NCBI GenBank assembly: GCA_022763185.1
Contig: JALEGL010000003.1
Location: forward strand, 118,742 to 182,741
Direction of reading: 5' to 3'
DNA length: 64,000 bases
DNA from: a bacterium
Lineage (GTDB): Bacteria; Bdellovibrionota_G; JALEGL01
Positions within the stretch are counted from its first letter, which is position 1. Each line of letters begins with the position of its first letter. The notes below the pieces were generated by a model. That model was not told the DNA's origin. It saw only the letters and a list, made by a program, of their open reading frames with translations, and searched no databases. This document shows positions 56,197 to 64,000 of this stretch, piece after piece. Both the position numbers and the translations under genes were made by a program.

Positions 56197-56922
56197 ATGA
56201 ATAAAATAGAGCAGTATAAAAATTTAAAGGCAGTGTATATCAATACGTCCTTAAAAAAAGACCCAAAAAAGAGTCATACGGGGCATTTGCTTACAGCATC
56301 AGCTAAAATTTTAGAAAAACAACAGCTTACAGTAGAAAACATTCACATGCTTGATTATCAAGTACCCCCTGGTGTTTATCCTGATATGACCAAGCATGGA
56401 TGGTCTCAAGATGACTGGCCAAAAATTTGGAAAAAAATAAAATCTAGCGATATTCTAGTTATAGGAACCCCTATTTGGTTGGGAGAAGAAAGCTCTGTAT
56501 GTCGAGTCCTTATTGAACGATTGTATGCCATGTCAGGTGAACTCAATGCTGATGGCCAATCCATCTATTACGGTAAAGTTGGTGGCTGCGTGATTACAGG
56601 TAATGAAGATGGGATTAAACATGTTGCCATGAGCATAGGCTATGCATTAAGCCATTTAGGTTATACGATACCCCCTCAAGCAGACTGTGGTTGGATTGGT
56701 GAAGCAGGGCCTGGCCCCTCGTATGGAGACAAAAAAGACGATGGCTCTCATGTAGGCTTTGATAATGATTTTACCATGCGCAATACTACCATTATGTCCT
56801 GGAATTTAATGCATATGGCCAGTCTTCTTAAGCAACATCCACTTCCCAATCATGGCAATGATCGTAGAGCCTGGAAAGCAGGATCTCGCTTTGACTTTGA
56901 AAACCCAGAGTATCGAGTATAA
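56197..56922 (+). CDS. flavodoxin-fold NAD(P)H-dependent oxidoreductase
   Basis: 241 residues. The fold is that of FMN reductases: strand A-V-Y-I-N-T-S-L-K, a T-G-H-L phosphate-loop region, then I-L-V-I-G-T-P-I-W-L-G-E-E-S-S-V-C-R-V-L-I-E-R-L-Y and G-G-C-V-I-T-G-N-E-D-G-I-K-H. AGGAG precedes the ATG by six bases. It starts 20 bases after the GH13 gene, so the two may share a transcript. Electron acceptor unknown. Confidence 0.88.
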   Translation: MNKIEQYKNLKAVYINTSLKKDPKKSHTGHLLTASAKILEKQQLTVENIHMLDYQVPPGVYPDMTKHGWSQDDWPKIWKKIKSSDILVIGTPIWLGEESSVCRVLIERLYAMSGELNADGQSIYYGKVGGCVITGNEDGIKHVAMSIGYALSHLGYTIPPQADCGWIGEAGPGPSYGDKKDDGSHVGFDNDFTMRNTTIMSWNLMHMASLLKQHPLPNHGNDRRAWKAGSRFDFENPEYRV

Positions 56923-57086
56923 GTTGATAAAAATAAGTCAACACGCTTTGATGAGTTTAGGTAAAACCTAATTCAAGCATGCCTTTCATTAGCGTAGATG
57001 TGTTTTTAATTGTTTAATTGCAAGGCTAGTCACTGTATATTTAAAAACCGAGTATCTCTATAGATGCAGAAACGCATTAAAGATGC

Positions 57087-57098
57087 GACACGCGTGTC
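57087..57098. promoter_or_regulatory. 12-bp perfect palindrome next to a promoter
   Basis: GACACGCGTGTC is its own reverse complement, ending ten bases before the -35 box at 57109. Its GC content is well above the flanks. Position directly upstream of a consensus promoter suggests an activator or repressor site for the 643-residue protein gene. Confidence 0.5.
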
Positions 57099-57108
57099 CT
57101 TTTTAGCC

Positions 57109-57137
57109 TTGACAAAAAACATGAAGTGGTATATAAA
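57109..57137 (+). promoter_or_regulatory. consensus sigma-70 promoter
   Basis: TTGACA (57109-57114) and TATAAA (57132-57137) separated by exactly 17 bases: a full -35 match and a five-of-six -10. A start near 57144 gives a leader of about 30 bases to the ATG at 57174. Confidence 0.75.
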
Positions 57138-57173
57138 TGTCTCACTTTAAGATGATGGCATATAAAAAAATTC

Positions 57174-59105
57174 ATGCAGGGGGTATATTTCTTTAGAGGC
57201 ATAAAAAAACCAATATCCCTATGTTTGGCTCTGAGCTTATTTTACACACATCCAGCCTTGTGTGACAGCGGTCCCTCTTTTTTTGGGCGCTTTTTTAAAA
57301 TTTCACAGTCGTCCGGCTTTTCTCAGAATATAGGACGTGTTAAAGCACGTATGGCTTCCAAAGCGGGAAATCTTCGCACGTGGTATAGGGGGCCCAAAAG
57401 CTTAAAATACAGCTCAAAGAATGCCAAGCGCAAGTTTCGCTCAGCTACCAAAGCTGGGGTTCGGGCTGCTAAATCGGGCAGAAACCAATTTTTTGTATCG
57501 CTTATGGTTTCGGTGGTTATTGTTTCCAGCATGACAGTGGCCAGCGCCAAGCGTGAAGGAGCATCATCCGAAGAAATTACCGAAAAACTCATAGAAAAAC
57601 TTTCTTCAGGCAGCTTTTTGGGAAGTATGTTTGCTGCATCCGTAGATTCTTTAAGAAACATGATTATTACGGTCAATCGTCAATTGAAAGGCTCATTCAA
57701 TAAAGAGGTCATGCAACAAGCCAAGCGTAGCTGGTTGAAAATGGGACTCAATGGTTTTGGAGCCTCGTTGGCCGGTTGGATGGCTTATTATGGTGGATCT
57801 CGGCTTTGGGAAGAAGCCTCTTTAATGCAGGCCTCACAAGCAGATTACGTATTATCACAAAACATGTTTAAAACCGTTCTTGCCTATCTTTACGGTGAAG
57901 GCGGGCCGGATTACAGACGGGTTGCACAAAGGCAATTTGAAGCCATGCATTTGATCATGATTGCAGATCCCGCCCGGCGAGGAATCTTCTTTAACAACTT
58001 AATTCGCTTTGACATGCTCAATGGCGGCCAGTTGGCCACGGTTTTGTCTGCGGCATCTGCAGGCTCAGCAGCAACCATCATATTTGCATCTGCAAATCCT
58101 GTCGCCCTTATTTTATACTGCACTTTGTTTGGTGTCATGGCAACCTCAGCCGCTGAGTATGCATTGCCAGTAAGCTGGGAAAAACGTCTGGGCGGCTTTT
58201 CAAAACGGCGTTGGGTGGATCTGAATCGGACGCTTCTCCACCAATCTGCGCGTGGCTTAAACGCGTTTAGCTCCAATATTATTGAAATGAATGCATCCAA
58301 AAACTCTGAACAACAATTGCAGGCATTCATCAGCACTTTGATTGAGCGAGGACAAGGCCGAAGTCGATACCTGACAGAACTCATTGCATACATGCACTGG
58401 ACCATTGAAACCAATGAAATGCTGCAGCGTGAGTGGTCAATGCATGCGTTTCAAGAAGCCAAAAAGAAGCTTTTGGAAGACAAATATGGAAAAATAAAAG
58501 TGCAAGGACCGGCAACGCCAGGGTTCTTTCTGGCACGTTTGTATCAAGGTAGTATTCTTCAAGATTGGCTTACCGATGACAGCCAGGATATAGCTTGGAC
58601 CATTGAGAATAATCGCCAAAAACTCAAAGAGTACCATCAAGAGTTCAGAGACTTTTATCGAAAAGAGGCCCTTTGGCTACAAAATATCAAGCAGCAGTAT
58701 CAGCAGCTCAGCCTTAAAAATAAGCTCACCGACTGCGTTGATAACATGCTGTTTAGTGAAATTGAAAAAGTAAGTTTTGTCCAAGAGGTGTTCACCCAAA
58801 AAACAGCGCAATGGATAGATTTATTTTTTATTAAGGAGGGTCAAGAACTTGCCTGTGCTTATGAAGGCTGTTCACAAGACTTACCAGGGGATATCATTCA
58901 GTTAAGCACTTTGCTTGCAACATGGAGCCATTATGGCTTTAATGAAAATCATGAGATTCAAACAGTTTTAGACCAATATGGAGAAGAGCATAACATTGCA
59001 GCTGAGAACACTTTAAGCAATGACTACTGCTTTAATCAAATTATGGAAACGCCAAGCAAGGCATACGTAAAGCAAATAGGTAGTGCTTATGGCAACGGAC
59101 ACTAA
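57174..59105 (+). CDS. large exported/membrane protein of unknown function
   Basis: 643 residues with a signal peptide (L-C-L-A-L-S-L-F-Y-T-H-P-A-L-C), a very basic stretch (about 50-105, many K/R), a membrane segment near 106-127 (F-F-V-S-L-M-V-S-V-V-I-V-S-S), a small glycine-rich hydrophobic segment near 195-210 and a strong pair near 285-330. The C-terminal half is helical and soluble, with Cys in pairs near the end (L-A-C-A-Y-E-G-C, D-Y-C-F-N). No domain recognised. Base composition looks more GC-rich than the flanking genes. A strong promoter and a palindrome precede it, so it is likely expressed and regulated. Confidence 0.75.
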   Translation: MQGVYFFRGIKKPISLCLALSLFYTHPALCDSGPSFFGRFFKISQSSGFSQNIGRVKARMASKAGNLRTWYRGPKSLKYSSKNAKRKFRSATKAGVRAAKSGRNQFFVSLMVSVVIVSSMTVASAKREGASSEEITEKLIEKLSSGSFLGSMFAASVDSLRNMIITVNRQLKGSFNKEVMQQAKRSWLKMGLNGFGASLAGWMAYYGGSRLWEEASLMQASQADYVLSQNMFKTVLAYLYGEGGPDYRRVAQRQFEAMHLIMIADPARRGIFFNNLIRFDMLNGGQLATVLSAASAGSAATIIFASANPVALILYCTLFGVMATSAAEYALPVSWEKRLGGFSKRRWVDLNRTLLHQSARGLNAFSSNIIEMNASKNSEQQLQAFISTLIERGQGRSRYLTELIAYMHWTIETNEMLQREWSMHAFQEAKKKLLEDKYGKIKVQGPATPGFFLARLYQGSILQDWLTDDSQDIAWTIENNRQKLKEYHQEFRDFYRKEALWLQNIKQQYQQLSLKNKLTDCVDNMLFSEIEKVSFVQEVFTQKTAQWIDLFFIKEGQELACAYEGCSQDLPGDIIQLSTLLATWSHYGFNENHEIQTVLDQYGEEHNIAAENTLSNDYCFNQIMETPSKAYVKQIGSAYGNGH

Positions 59106-59244
59106 GCATTGCACCAAAGAGTGACACTCCTTATTCCTAAAACAATAAAATTGAAAACAAATCGTATACTTTCTGACTTCCAAGCATAAAATATCATCGG
59201 TAATATATAGACTGCTATCCTTATGAATGTTAAATTTTAATGCA

Positions 59245-59640
59245 ATGGACATGTCTTCTTGGTATCAAAGTTTAGTCAAACCATCTTGGGCTCCGCCTGC
59301 CTGGGTTTTTGGCCCAGTGTGGTCTTTTTTGTACCTCCTGATTTTAGTCTCATTTTTTTATGTTGGCTTTTTGGCCTTTAAGAAAAAAATTAGTTTTATC
59401 ATTCTCTTACCTTTTTTACTGAATATCGTCTTTAATCTTTTGTTCACGCCTCTTCAGTTTTCTTTGCAAAACAACGTTTTGGCTTTACTGGATGTGATTT
59501 TGGTTTTTCTTACGCTCATTTGGGCTATGATTGTGATTTATCCCTTTGCCCAATGGGTGACGTGGATTCAAGTGCCATACCTTTTATGGGTAAGCTTTGC
59601 CATGGTCCTTCAAGCCAGCATTACTTATCTCAATCGTTAG
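59245..59640 (+). CDS. TspO/MBR-family membrane protein
   Basis: 131 residues from ATG 59245 (ATGs at 59227 and 59251 are alternatives), five membrane segments. Family features: S-W-Y-Q-S-L-V-K-P-S-W-A-P-P-A-W-V-F-G-P-V-W at the start, the L-N-I-V-F-N-L-L-F-T-P-L-Q-F segment and Y-L-L-W-V-S-F-A at the end. TspO binds porphyrins and is linked to oxidative stress and tetrapyrrole control. It lies alone. Confidence 0.9.
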   Translation: MDMSSWYQSLVKPSWAPPAWVFGPVWSFLYLLILVSFFYVGFLAFKKKISFIILLPFLLNIVFNLLFTPLQFSLQNNVLALLDVILVFLTLIWAMIVIYPFAQWVTWIQVPYLLWVSFAMVLQASITYLNR

Positions 59641-59800
59641 GGGTGAATGTGCAAAGTGAAACCATGAATGACTATGCTAACAGTTTTTAGAGATATGATT
59701 CTTGGTAGTGTGGATTTTGTATGTTTGCATCAAATTTTAGTTGTATATGTGAAGCAAGTGTATGAGCATTTTTGTATGATTCTATATTCTAATCTTTAAG

Positions 59801-60097
59801 CTAGCGACTGTTTTGCTCGGTAACCACTTTAATAACAAGGTGTTCATCTTTATCTGTTTGAAAGTAAAGCTTGAAGGACTTACTTTTGTTGGCCTTGATG
59901 ACTTGTCTTAAGATATCTGGAGAGTTGATATGACCTGGGATGATAAATTCTTGTTCAGACCGGCACACGACAATTGCAGATCGGTCCTCATTTAAATTGT
60001 ATTCAAGAGGAAAACACAAGTGCAATTCATGGCTAAAGCCTGAACCTATAAAAAACAAGACCGTAAGAATACTTAATTTAAGGATAGAAGCGCTCAA
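59801..60097 (-). CDS. small exported protein, hypothetical
   Basis: 98 residues starting with TTG at 60097. A signal peptide is clear (hydrophobic L-S-I-L-T-V-L-F-F-I-G, cleavage near G-F-S-H). Mature part has two Cys (H-L-C-F-P and V-V-C-R-S), which could pair, and an alternating strand pattern near the end (F-K-L-Y-F-Q, H-L-V-I-K-V-V). No family recognised. Lies alone on the minus strand. Confidence 0.55.
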   Translation of the reverse strand: MSASILKLSILTVLFFIGSGFSHELHLCFPLEYNLNEDRSAIVVCRSEQEFIIPGHINSPDILRQVIKANKSKSFKLYFQTDKDEHLVIKVVTEQNSR

Positions 60098-60230
60098 TGT
60101 TCTATTATAGCATAAATTACGGGCTAAAGTTCAATGTTTATTTGTAGCTCACATTGATAATGAACCGTTCAGTTGTTATTCATATTTATGGTTTAAGTTG
60201 TGCTCTTAAATCAATCAAAGGAGTGCAAAA

Positions 60231-60749
60231 ATGAATAAAAACATAATGAACGCAGGACGTATTTTGATGGGCTTGGCTTTACTGATACTGACCGTAGCAG
60301 GTATCAATTACATGAGGTACAGCGGCTCGCGTCTGGAGAGAAAAATTATCAGCAACCAGGAACAGTCAGTGCGTTTTCGTCCGTATGTTGGTGGAGATTT
60401 TCGTATTCAAGTTTCCTCTCCCAAGAGTAGTCCCCTCGGACCAGATCAATGGATGGATTTGACCGCTCAAGGTGAAGTGATACAGATACCAAACTGTCCC
60501 AATGATATTTTAGAGCAACAAGGTAACTGTATATACGGCTTAAAATTGAATGCATTGAAGTCTTATAAAATCAATTACACAGCAATCCGTAGCAATGTGC
60601 AAATACTTCAGTTTAGTATTGAGCCTGACCCTCTTCAATCTAAAAATGCCTATGTCCAGTTTCAGCTTGCTTTAATCTTGGCAATTATTTTATTGATGCT
60701 GGGTATTGCAATGGGGCTTCCTTGGTACTTTTTTCAAAAAGATAACTGA
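60231..60749 (+). CDS. two-span membrane protein, hypothetical
   Basis: 172 residues with a membrane segment at about 10-27 and another at about 143-163, holding a periplasmic domain of about 115 residues between them. That domain has two Cys (I-P-N-C-P-N and G-N-C-I-Y) that may form a disulfide, and a strand-rich pattern. ATG is preceded by AAAGGAG at ideal spacing, so it is surely translated. No family recognised. Confidence 0.75.
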   Translation: MNKNIMNAGRILMGLALLILTVAGINYMRYSGSRLERKIISNQEQSVRFRPYVGGDFRIQVSSPKSSPLGPDQWMDLTAQGEVIQIPNCPNDILEQQGNCIYGLKLNALKSYKINYTAIRSNVQILQFSIEPDPLQSKNAYVQFQLALILAIILLMLGIAMGLPWYFFQKDN

Positions 60750-60771
60750 AAACAAAAAGCAGAGTAATTAC

Positions 60772-60831
60772 GGGACACACTATGCATTCTTAAAAATGAG
60801 CTAACCAAATTAGGAAAACATAGAGTGTCCC
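60772..60831. repeat. 60-bp imperfect inverted-repeat element, copy A
   Basis: Starts GGGACACAC and ends GTGTCCC; the outer 13 bases pair with one mismatch (GGGACACACTATG against CATAGAGTGTCCC). It shares most bases with copy B at 62538-62593, including CAAATTAGGAAA in the middle. The two flank the GLUG-repeat lipoprotein gene, in the same orientation. It resembles a REP- or MITE-like unit. Confidence 0.7.
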
Positions 60832-60958
60832 TTGAATAGACTAGGGGTATAACGATATAAATAATGTTACATAAGATCAGTACAAGATTTTATTTACTTT
60901 ATTTCAAATTGCATTATGATTCTATCCATTGATGAATATGCTTGTTAGGAGAATCAAT

Positions 60959-62452
60959 ATGAAAAAACTACTGTACATTTTATTAGCTCATTTTTTAATA
61001 GCCTGTGGCTTCCAGGTGAGCGGAGATGACTTGCCTTTTGGCGGCGGTAATGTTTACAATGCCAGTGGAACAATTGTGGGCGTTCCCTCAATAGGAGGCG
61101 TGCTTATAACAGTTAATGGTGTTGACTTAACTGTAGACGAAGATGGTTCATTTAGTTTTACCGAAGATCTTACAGAAGGAGAAAGCTTTGATATAAGTTT
61201 TGATGCACCAGGGGCATTTGATTGTAGCTTACCAGAATCTATATCCCTTGTAAGTGCAGAAGTAGAAGATCTAGAAGTGACCTGTGAATGTGGTACGCCA
61301 ACACAACAAGCATTTACTAGCTATTCTGCTGAAGGAAGAACCGGCTCAAGTTTAGATCCCTTTTTCATTTATACACCGGCGCAGTTTATTTCCATGCAAG
61401 CCGTGCCAGCTCAAGCAGATTGGGATAAATCTTTTGTTCAGGTTTGTGATTTAGATTTAGATACTTTAGGCGTTGGACCTATTGGCAATAGCATGAATTC
61501 ATTTACTGGAAGTTATGATGGGCAAGGCTTTCTGATTGAAAATATTCATATGACGCCATCTGACCCATATTATGCTGTATTTGGCCGTATCAATGGCGCA
61601 ACGATTGAAAACATACATTTGAAAAATGTAGATATAGATAACTTTGGCTATGGGATAACATACAGTGCCGCTTTGGTTGGGGGATGTGAATCATCTGGGA
61701 TGATTGAAAATATTTTAGCTGAAGATATTACAGTTGATGCCAATGATATTACCTCTCATGTAGCGGCTTTAGTAGGAAGCATGGATGCATGCACGCTAAG
61801 CAAAGTTTTGGCAAGCGATATTGATGTTTCGTATGTATACAGAGAAAACGGTGGCTTGGTGGGTAGAGCCCTCAATGGTTCATTGATTTCTCAAGTGGGC
61901 ATCAAGGACCTGGTGTTAACATCCACAGCGGTTTCAACGGGTTATTATAGCGCAATGGTGGGCCGCTTGAGCAGCAGTGACATTACAGATACCTATATTC
62001 AAAATGCAGCTTTGACCACGTCAGCTTCAAACTCAGCCGGTTTTGTTGGTTGGTCAAGCGGCAACAGCAATATTGAAAAATCTTACATTATCACTTCAAG
62101 CACATCAGGAACCAGTGAACTTGCAGGTGTTGTGGGCAGAATAGATACAGAGTCCATGCTTTCCATGAACGATTTATTTGTTTCAAATGCCATCAACGCA
62201 CTCTCTGGGTCATCTGGTGAAATAACAGTAGATACAAGCTACGGTACAATAAGCAACAGCTTTTATGACAATACTCAAACGTGCATGGGCTGTAGCGTTA
62301 CGCAAACTGGGGGCACAGCAGTTTCAGGAACAAGTACATTGTTTGATGGAACTTCTCTTGCACTGACTTCATGGGATTTTATAAACGATTGGTGTTTGGT
62401 TACTGGTGAAGCACCAGAACTCAGAAATATTCCGGGCTCAACTTGCAATTAA
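60959..62452 (+). CDS. GLUG-repeat lipoprotein
   Basis: 497 residues from ATG 60959, chosen for AGGAG seven bases upstream and for the clean lipoprotein signal M-K-K-L-L ... L-I-A-C16. Part one (about 30-115) is a small beta domain with paired Cys (F-D-C-S, V-T-C-E-C). Part two is a right-handed beta-solenoid with at least six GLUG-type repeats: A-L-V-G-G, A-L-V-G-S, G-L-V-G-R, A-M-V-G-R, G-F-V-G-W, G-V-V-G-R, each about 30-50 residues apart. Such repeats are found in adhesins and surface proteins. The gene sits between two copies of a short repeat, so it may be mobile or recently exchanged. Confidence 0.82.
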   Translation: MKKLLYILLAHFLIACGFQVSGDDLPFGGGNVYNASGTIVGVPSIGGVLITVNGVDLTVDEDGSFSFTEDLTEGESFDISFDAPGAFDCSLPESISLVSAEVEDLEVTCECGTPTQQAFTSYSAEGRTGSSLDPFFIYTPAQFISMQAVPAQADWDKSFVQVCDLDLDTLGVGPIGNSMNSFTGSYDGQGFLIENIHMTPSDPYYAVFGRINGATIENIHLKNVDIDNFGYGITYSAALVGGCESSGMIENILAEDITVDANDITSHVAALVGSMDACTLSKVLASDIDVSYVYRENGGLVGRALNGSLISQVGIKDLVLTSTAVSTGYYSAMVGRLSSSDITDTYIQNAALTTSASNSAGFVGWSSGNSNIEKSYIITSSTSGTSELAGVVGRIDTESMLSMNDLFVSNAINALSGSSGEITVDTSYGTISNSFYDNTQTCMGCSVTQTGGTAVSGTSTLFDGTSLALTSWDFINDWCLVTGEAPELRNIPGSTCN

Positions 62453-62537
62453 GGCCTAGCATTAATGTTGATCACCGTAGACCAAATTAAAAACAGTGAG
62501 TAAGGCTCTTTTGTATAAGCAAAGACAATAGAATTGT

Positions 62538-62593
62538 GGGACACACGATGCACTCTTAATAAAGAAATCAAATTAGGAAACTCTAGTGCGTCC
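62538..62593. repeat. 56-bp imperfect inverted-repeat element, copy B
   Basis: Begins GGGACACACGATGCACTCTTAA and ends GTGCGTCC. Same order of blocks as copy A (GGGACACAC, ATGCA, TCTTAA, CAAATTAGGAAA, then the closing arm), with a short deletion in the middle. It lies 85 bases after the GLUG lipoprotein stop. Confidence 0.7.
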
Positions 62594-62632
62594 TTGGCTT
62601 TAAAAATTTACTGCCAGCATGGAATAATGCTT

Positions 62633-63865
62633 TTAGGCAGTTTTGTTAGGCTTTAACAGCTGTTGAAAATCATGGCCAGACGGTTCTTGGAATGCGCGTA
62701 GGCCAAAGGTTGAAATGCAGGCCAAAAGATGATCAAAAATATCGGATTGAATGTTCTCATAAACAATCCAATCTGTTTGCGAACTAAAAATATAGACTTC
62801 TAAGGGCAAGCCTTTTGAGCTGGGTTGCAGCTGCCGAACCAAAAAGGTCATGTTTTGATTGACGTCTGGATGGGTTTTTAAATAAGCAATGATATAAGCT
62901 CTAAAGGTGCCAATATTAGTCAGTTGTCTATTGTTTATGTTTTGCTCTTGGGTGCTGCGCTCAAAGCCCCCCAGCTCTTGTTCTTTTCTTTCTAAGTAGT
63001 CTTTAAGGACAGCAATGTTTTTAAGTTTTTCTATGTCTTGTTGACTTAAAAAGTGGATGCTAGAAATATCAATTAAAATAGACCGTTTAATCCGGCGGCC
63101 TTTGGATTCTTGCATGCCGCGCCAGTTTTTAAAAGAGTCAGATATAAGCGCGTAGGCAGGAATGGTGGTGATGGTTTTATCCCAGTTTTGCACGCGGATG
63201 GTGGTGAGAGAGACATCGGTGACATCGCCGTCGGCGCCGTATTTGGGCATTTCAATCCAATCGCCTTTTCTGACCATATCCAAGGAAGAAAGCTGTATGC
63301 TAGCCACCAAGCCTAAAATGGTATCTTTAAACACAAGAAGCAGCACGGCCGTCATGGCACCCAGGCCGCTTAAGAAAATAAGCGGCGATTTTCCAAGCAG
63401 CAGGGATAAAATAAGAATAATGCTGATAAAAACAACCACAACTTTTAAGGCTTGCGCCACGCTTTTAATGGGTTTGTTTTGTAAAGCATCAAGCTTATGG
63501 GCAATCTGTTCAAAGACAGAGATCAAAGAAAAAACAACCAAGCATGAAACAATGACAAAATAAGCCTGGCAGCCTCGAATAAGAATTTCATAAAGAGTTG
63601 TGGATGGCGGGCTTATCCAAGCCGCACTGTTAAACACAATAAGACAAGGGAGATATTGAGCGGCCCGTCTAAAAAACCTTTGCGATACAAACAAATCATC
63701 CCATTTAAAATGGGTTTTCTGAGTGAGCTTGGTGGTGGCTCTAAGCAAGATAAACTGCAAAATCCGCTTAAACAGATAGGCCAAAGAAAAAACAAGCAAA
63801 ATTTTAAGCAAAGTAAATACCAGCGCGTCTTGTTTTAAATACGATACAACCGTTTCAAAGCTCAT
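62633..63865 (-). CDS. MscS-family mechanosensitive channel (YbdG type)
   Basis: 410 residues with about five membrane segments in the first 190 residues, then the MscS pore helix and beta domain: F-L-S-G-L-G-A-M-T-A-V-L-L-L-V-F-K-D-T-I-L-G-L-V-A-S-I in the pore and G-D-W-I-E-M-P-K-Y-G-A-D-G-D-V, V-Q-N-W-D-K-T in the beta domain. The A-D-G-D-V insertion and H-F-K-W-D-D-L-F near the start are YbdG-like. It relieves osmotic stress by ion flow. The remaining bases to the window end hold no gene. Confidence 0.9.
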   Translation of the reverse strand: MSFETVVSYLKQDALVFTLLKILLVFSLAYLFKRILQFILLRATTKLTQKTHFKWDDLFVSQRFFRRAAQYLPCLIVFNSAAWISPPSTTLYEILIRGCQAYFVIVSCLVVFSLISVFEQIAHKLDALQNKPIKSVAQALKVVVVFISIILILSLLLGKSPLIFLSGLGAMTAVLLLVFKDTILGLVASIQLSSLDMVRKGDWIEMPKYGADGDVTDVSLTTIRVQNWDKTITTIPAYALISDSFKNWRGMQESKGRRIKRSILIDISSIHFLSQQDIEKLKNIAVLKDYLERKEQELGGFERSTQEQNINNRQLTNIGTFRAYIIAYLKTHPDVNQNMTFLVRQLQPSSKGLPLEVYIFSSQTDWIVYENIQSDIFDHLLACISTFGLRAFQEPSGHDFQQLLKPNKTA

Positions 63866-64000
63866 AGCTTACATAGATACTATGGCTTTGCTCAGATTAA
63901 AAATAATTCAGAGCAGTTAGAAAAAAAGTGGGTGTGTTTTATAAATCATTTTAGAACACTTCATTTGAAAAATATGATAGGTATGTTTACTCCTTAAATT

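Overview
The window looks like chromosomal DNA of a low-GC, Gram-negative bacterium. Support for an outer membrane comes from a TamA/TamB pair, at least seven lipoproteins with a clear lipobox (most ending L-I-A-C or a variant), a lytic transglycosylase and a YbdG-type MscS channel. The chain LysM protein - DprA - TrmFO - Xer recombinase, then Hsp70 - class V aminotransferase - SerA - PurA - tRNAs, resembles deltaproteobacterial/Bdellovibrionota-type gene order. That placement is inference from gene content only.

Layout. 1-13.4 kb: mostly plus-strand housekeeping genes (LysM, dprA, trmFO, xer, an Hsp70 paralogue, aminotransferase, serA, purA, tRNA-Lys, tRNA-Glu), interrupted by two minus-strand genes for secreted proteins. 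13.4-13.7 kb: a compact element made almost entirely of hairpins, bounded by a 21-bp direct repeat of the tRNA-Glu 3' end. 14-28.3 kb: mixed metabolic and transport genes (beta-carbonic anhydrase, FNT channel, BaiN/HI0933 flavoprotein, GIY-YIG protein, mtaD operon with an RnfD-like orphan, ada, glcD-like oxidase, QAT-family ABC transporter, beta-helix lipoprotein, lytic transglycosylase, methyltransferase), plus a predicted minus-strand small RNA upstream of mtaD. 28.4-36 kb: M3 peptidase, LysE exporter, GNAT, LOG protein, DUF3124 lipoprotein, GT39-like membrane enzyme, TPR protein and DUF2177 protein.

36-44.5 kb: the most coherent accessory block. A plus-strand operon (MarR regulator, GNAT, ornithine/alanine-racemase-type PLP enzyme) converges on a minus-strand operon (HDAC-fold deacetylase, Na+/solute symporter, M20 amidohydrolase, alanine racemase), with an aldehyde dehydrogenase transcribed divergently from the second operon. 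Nearly identical palindromes (GTTTC-N4-GAAAC inside a longer match) lie at the marR promoter and the deacetylase promoter, suggesting one regulon for uptake, deacylation, racemisation and oxidation of an acylated amine or amino acid.

44.6-64 kb: envelope-associated genes: a lipoprotein with mixed YD and calcium-loop repeats, a lipidated TamA-like Omp85 with a short TamB, BrkB, an HPF-like protein, a propeller-type repeat lipoprotein, a secreted GH13 enzyme with an altered substrate-binding motif, a flavodoxin-fold reductase, an unrecognised 643-residue membrane protein behind a consensus promoter and perfect palindrome, TspO, small secreted/membrane proteins, and a GLUG-repeat lipoprotein flanked by two copies of a ~60-bp imperfect inverted-repeat element. 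No CRISPR array, rRNA, phage module or intact insertion sequence was seen.
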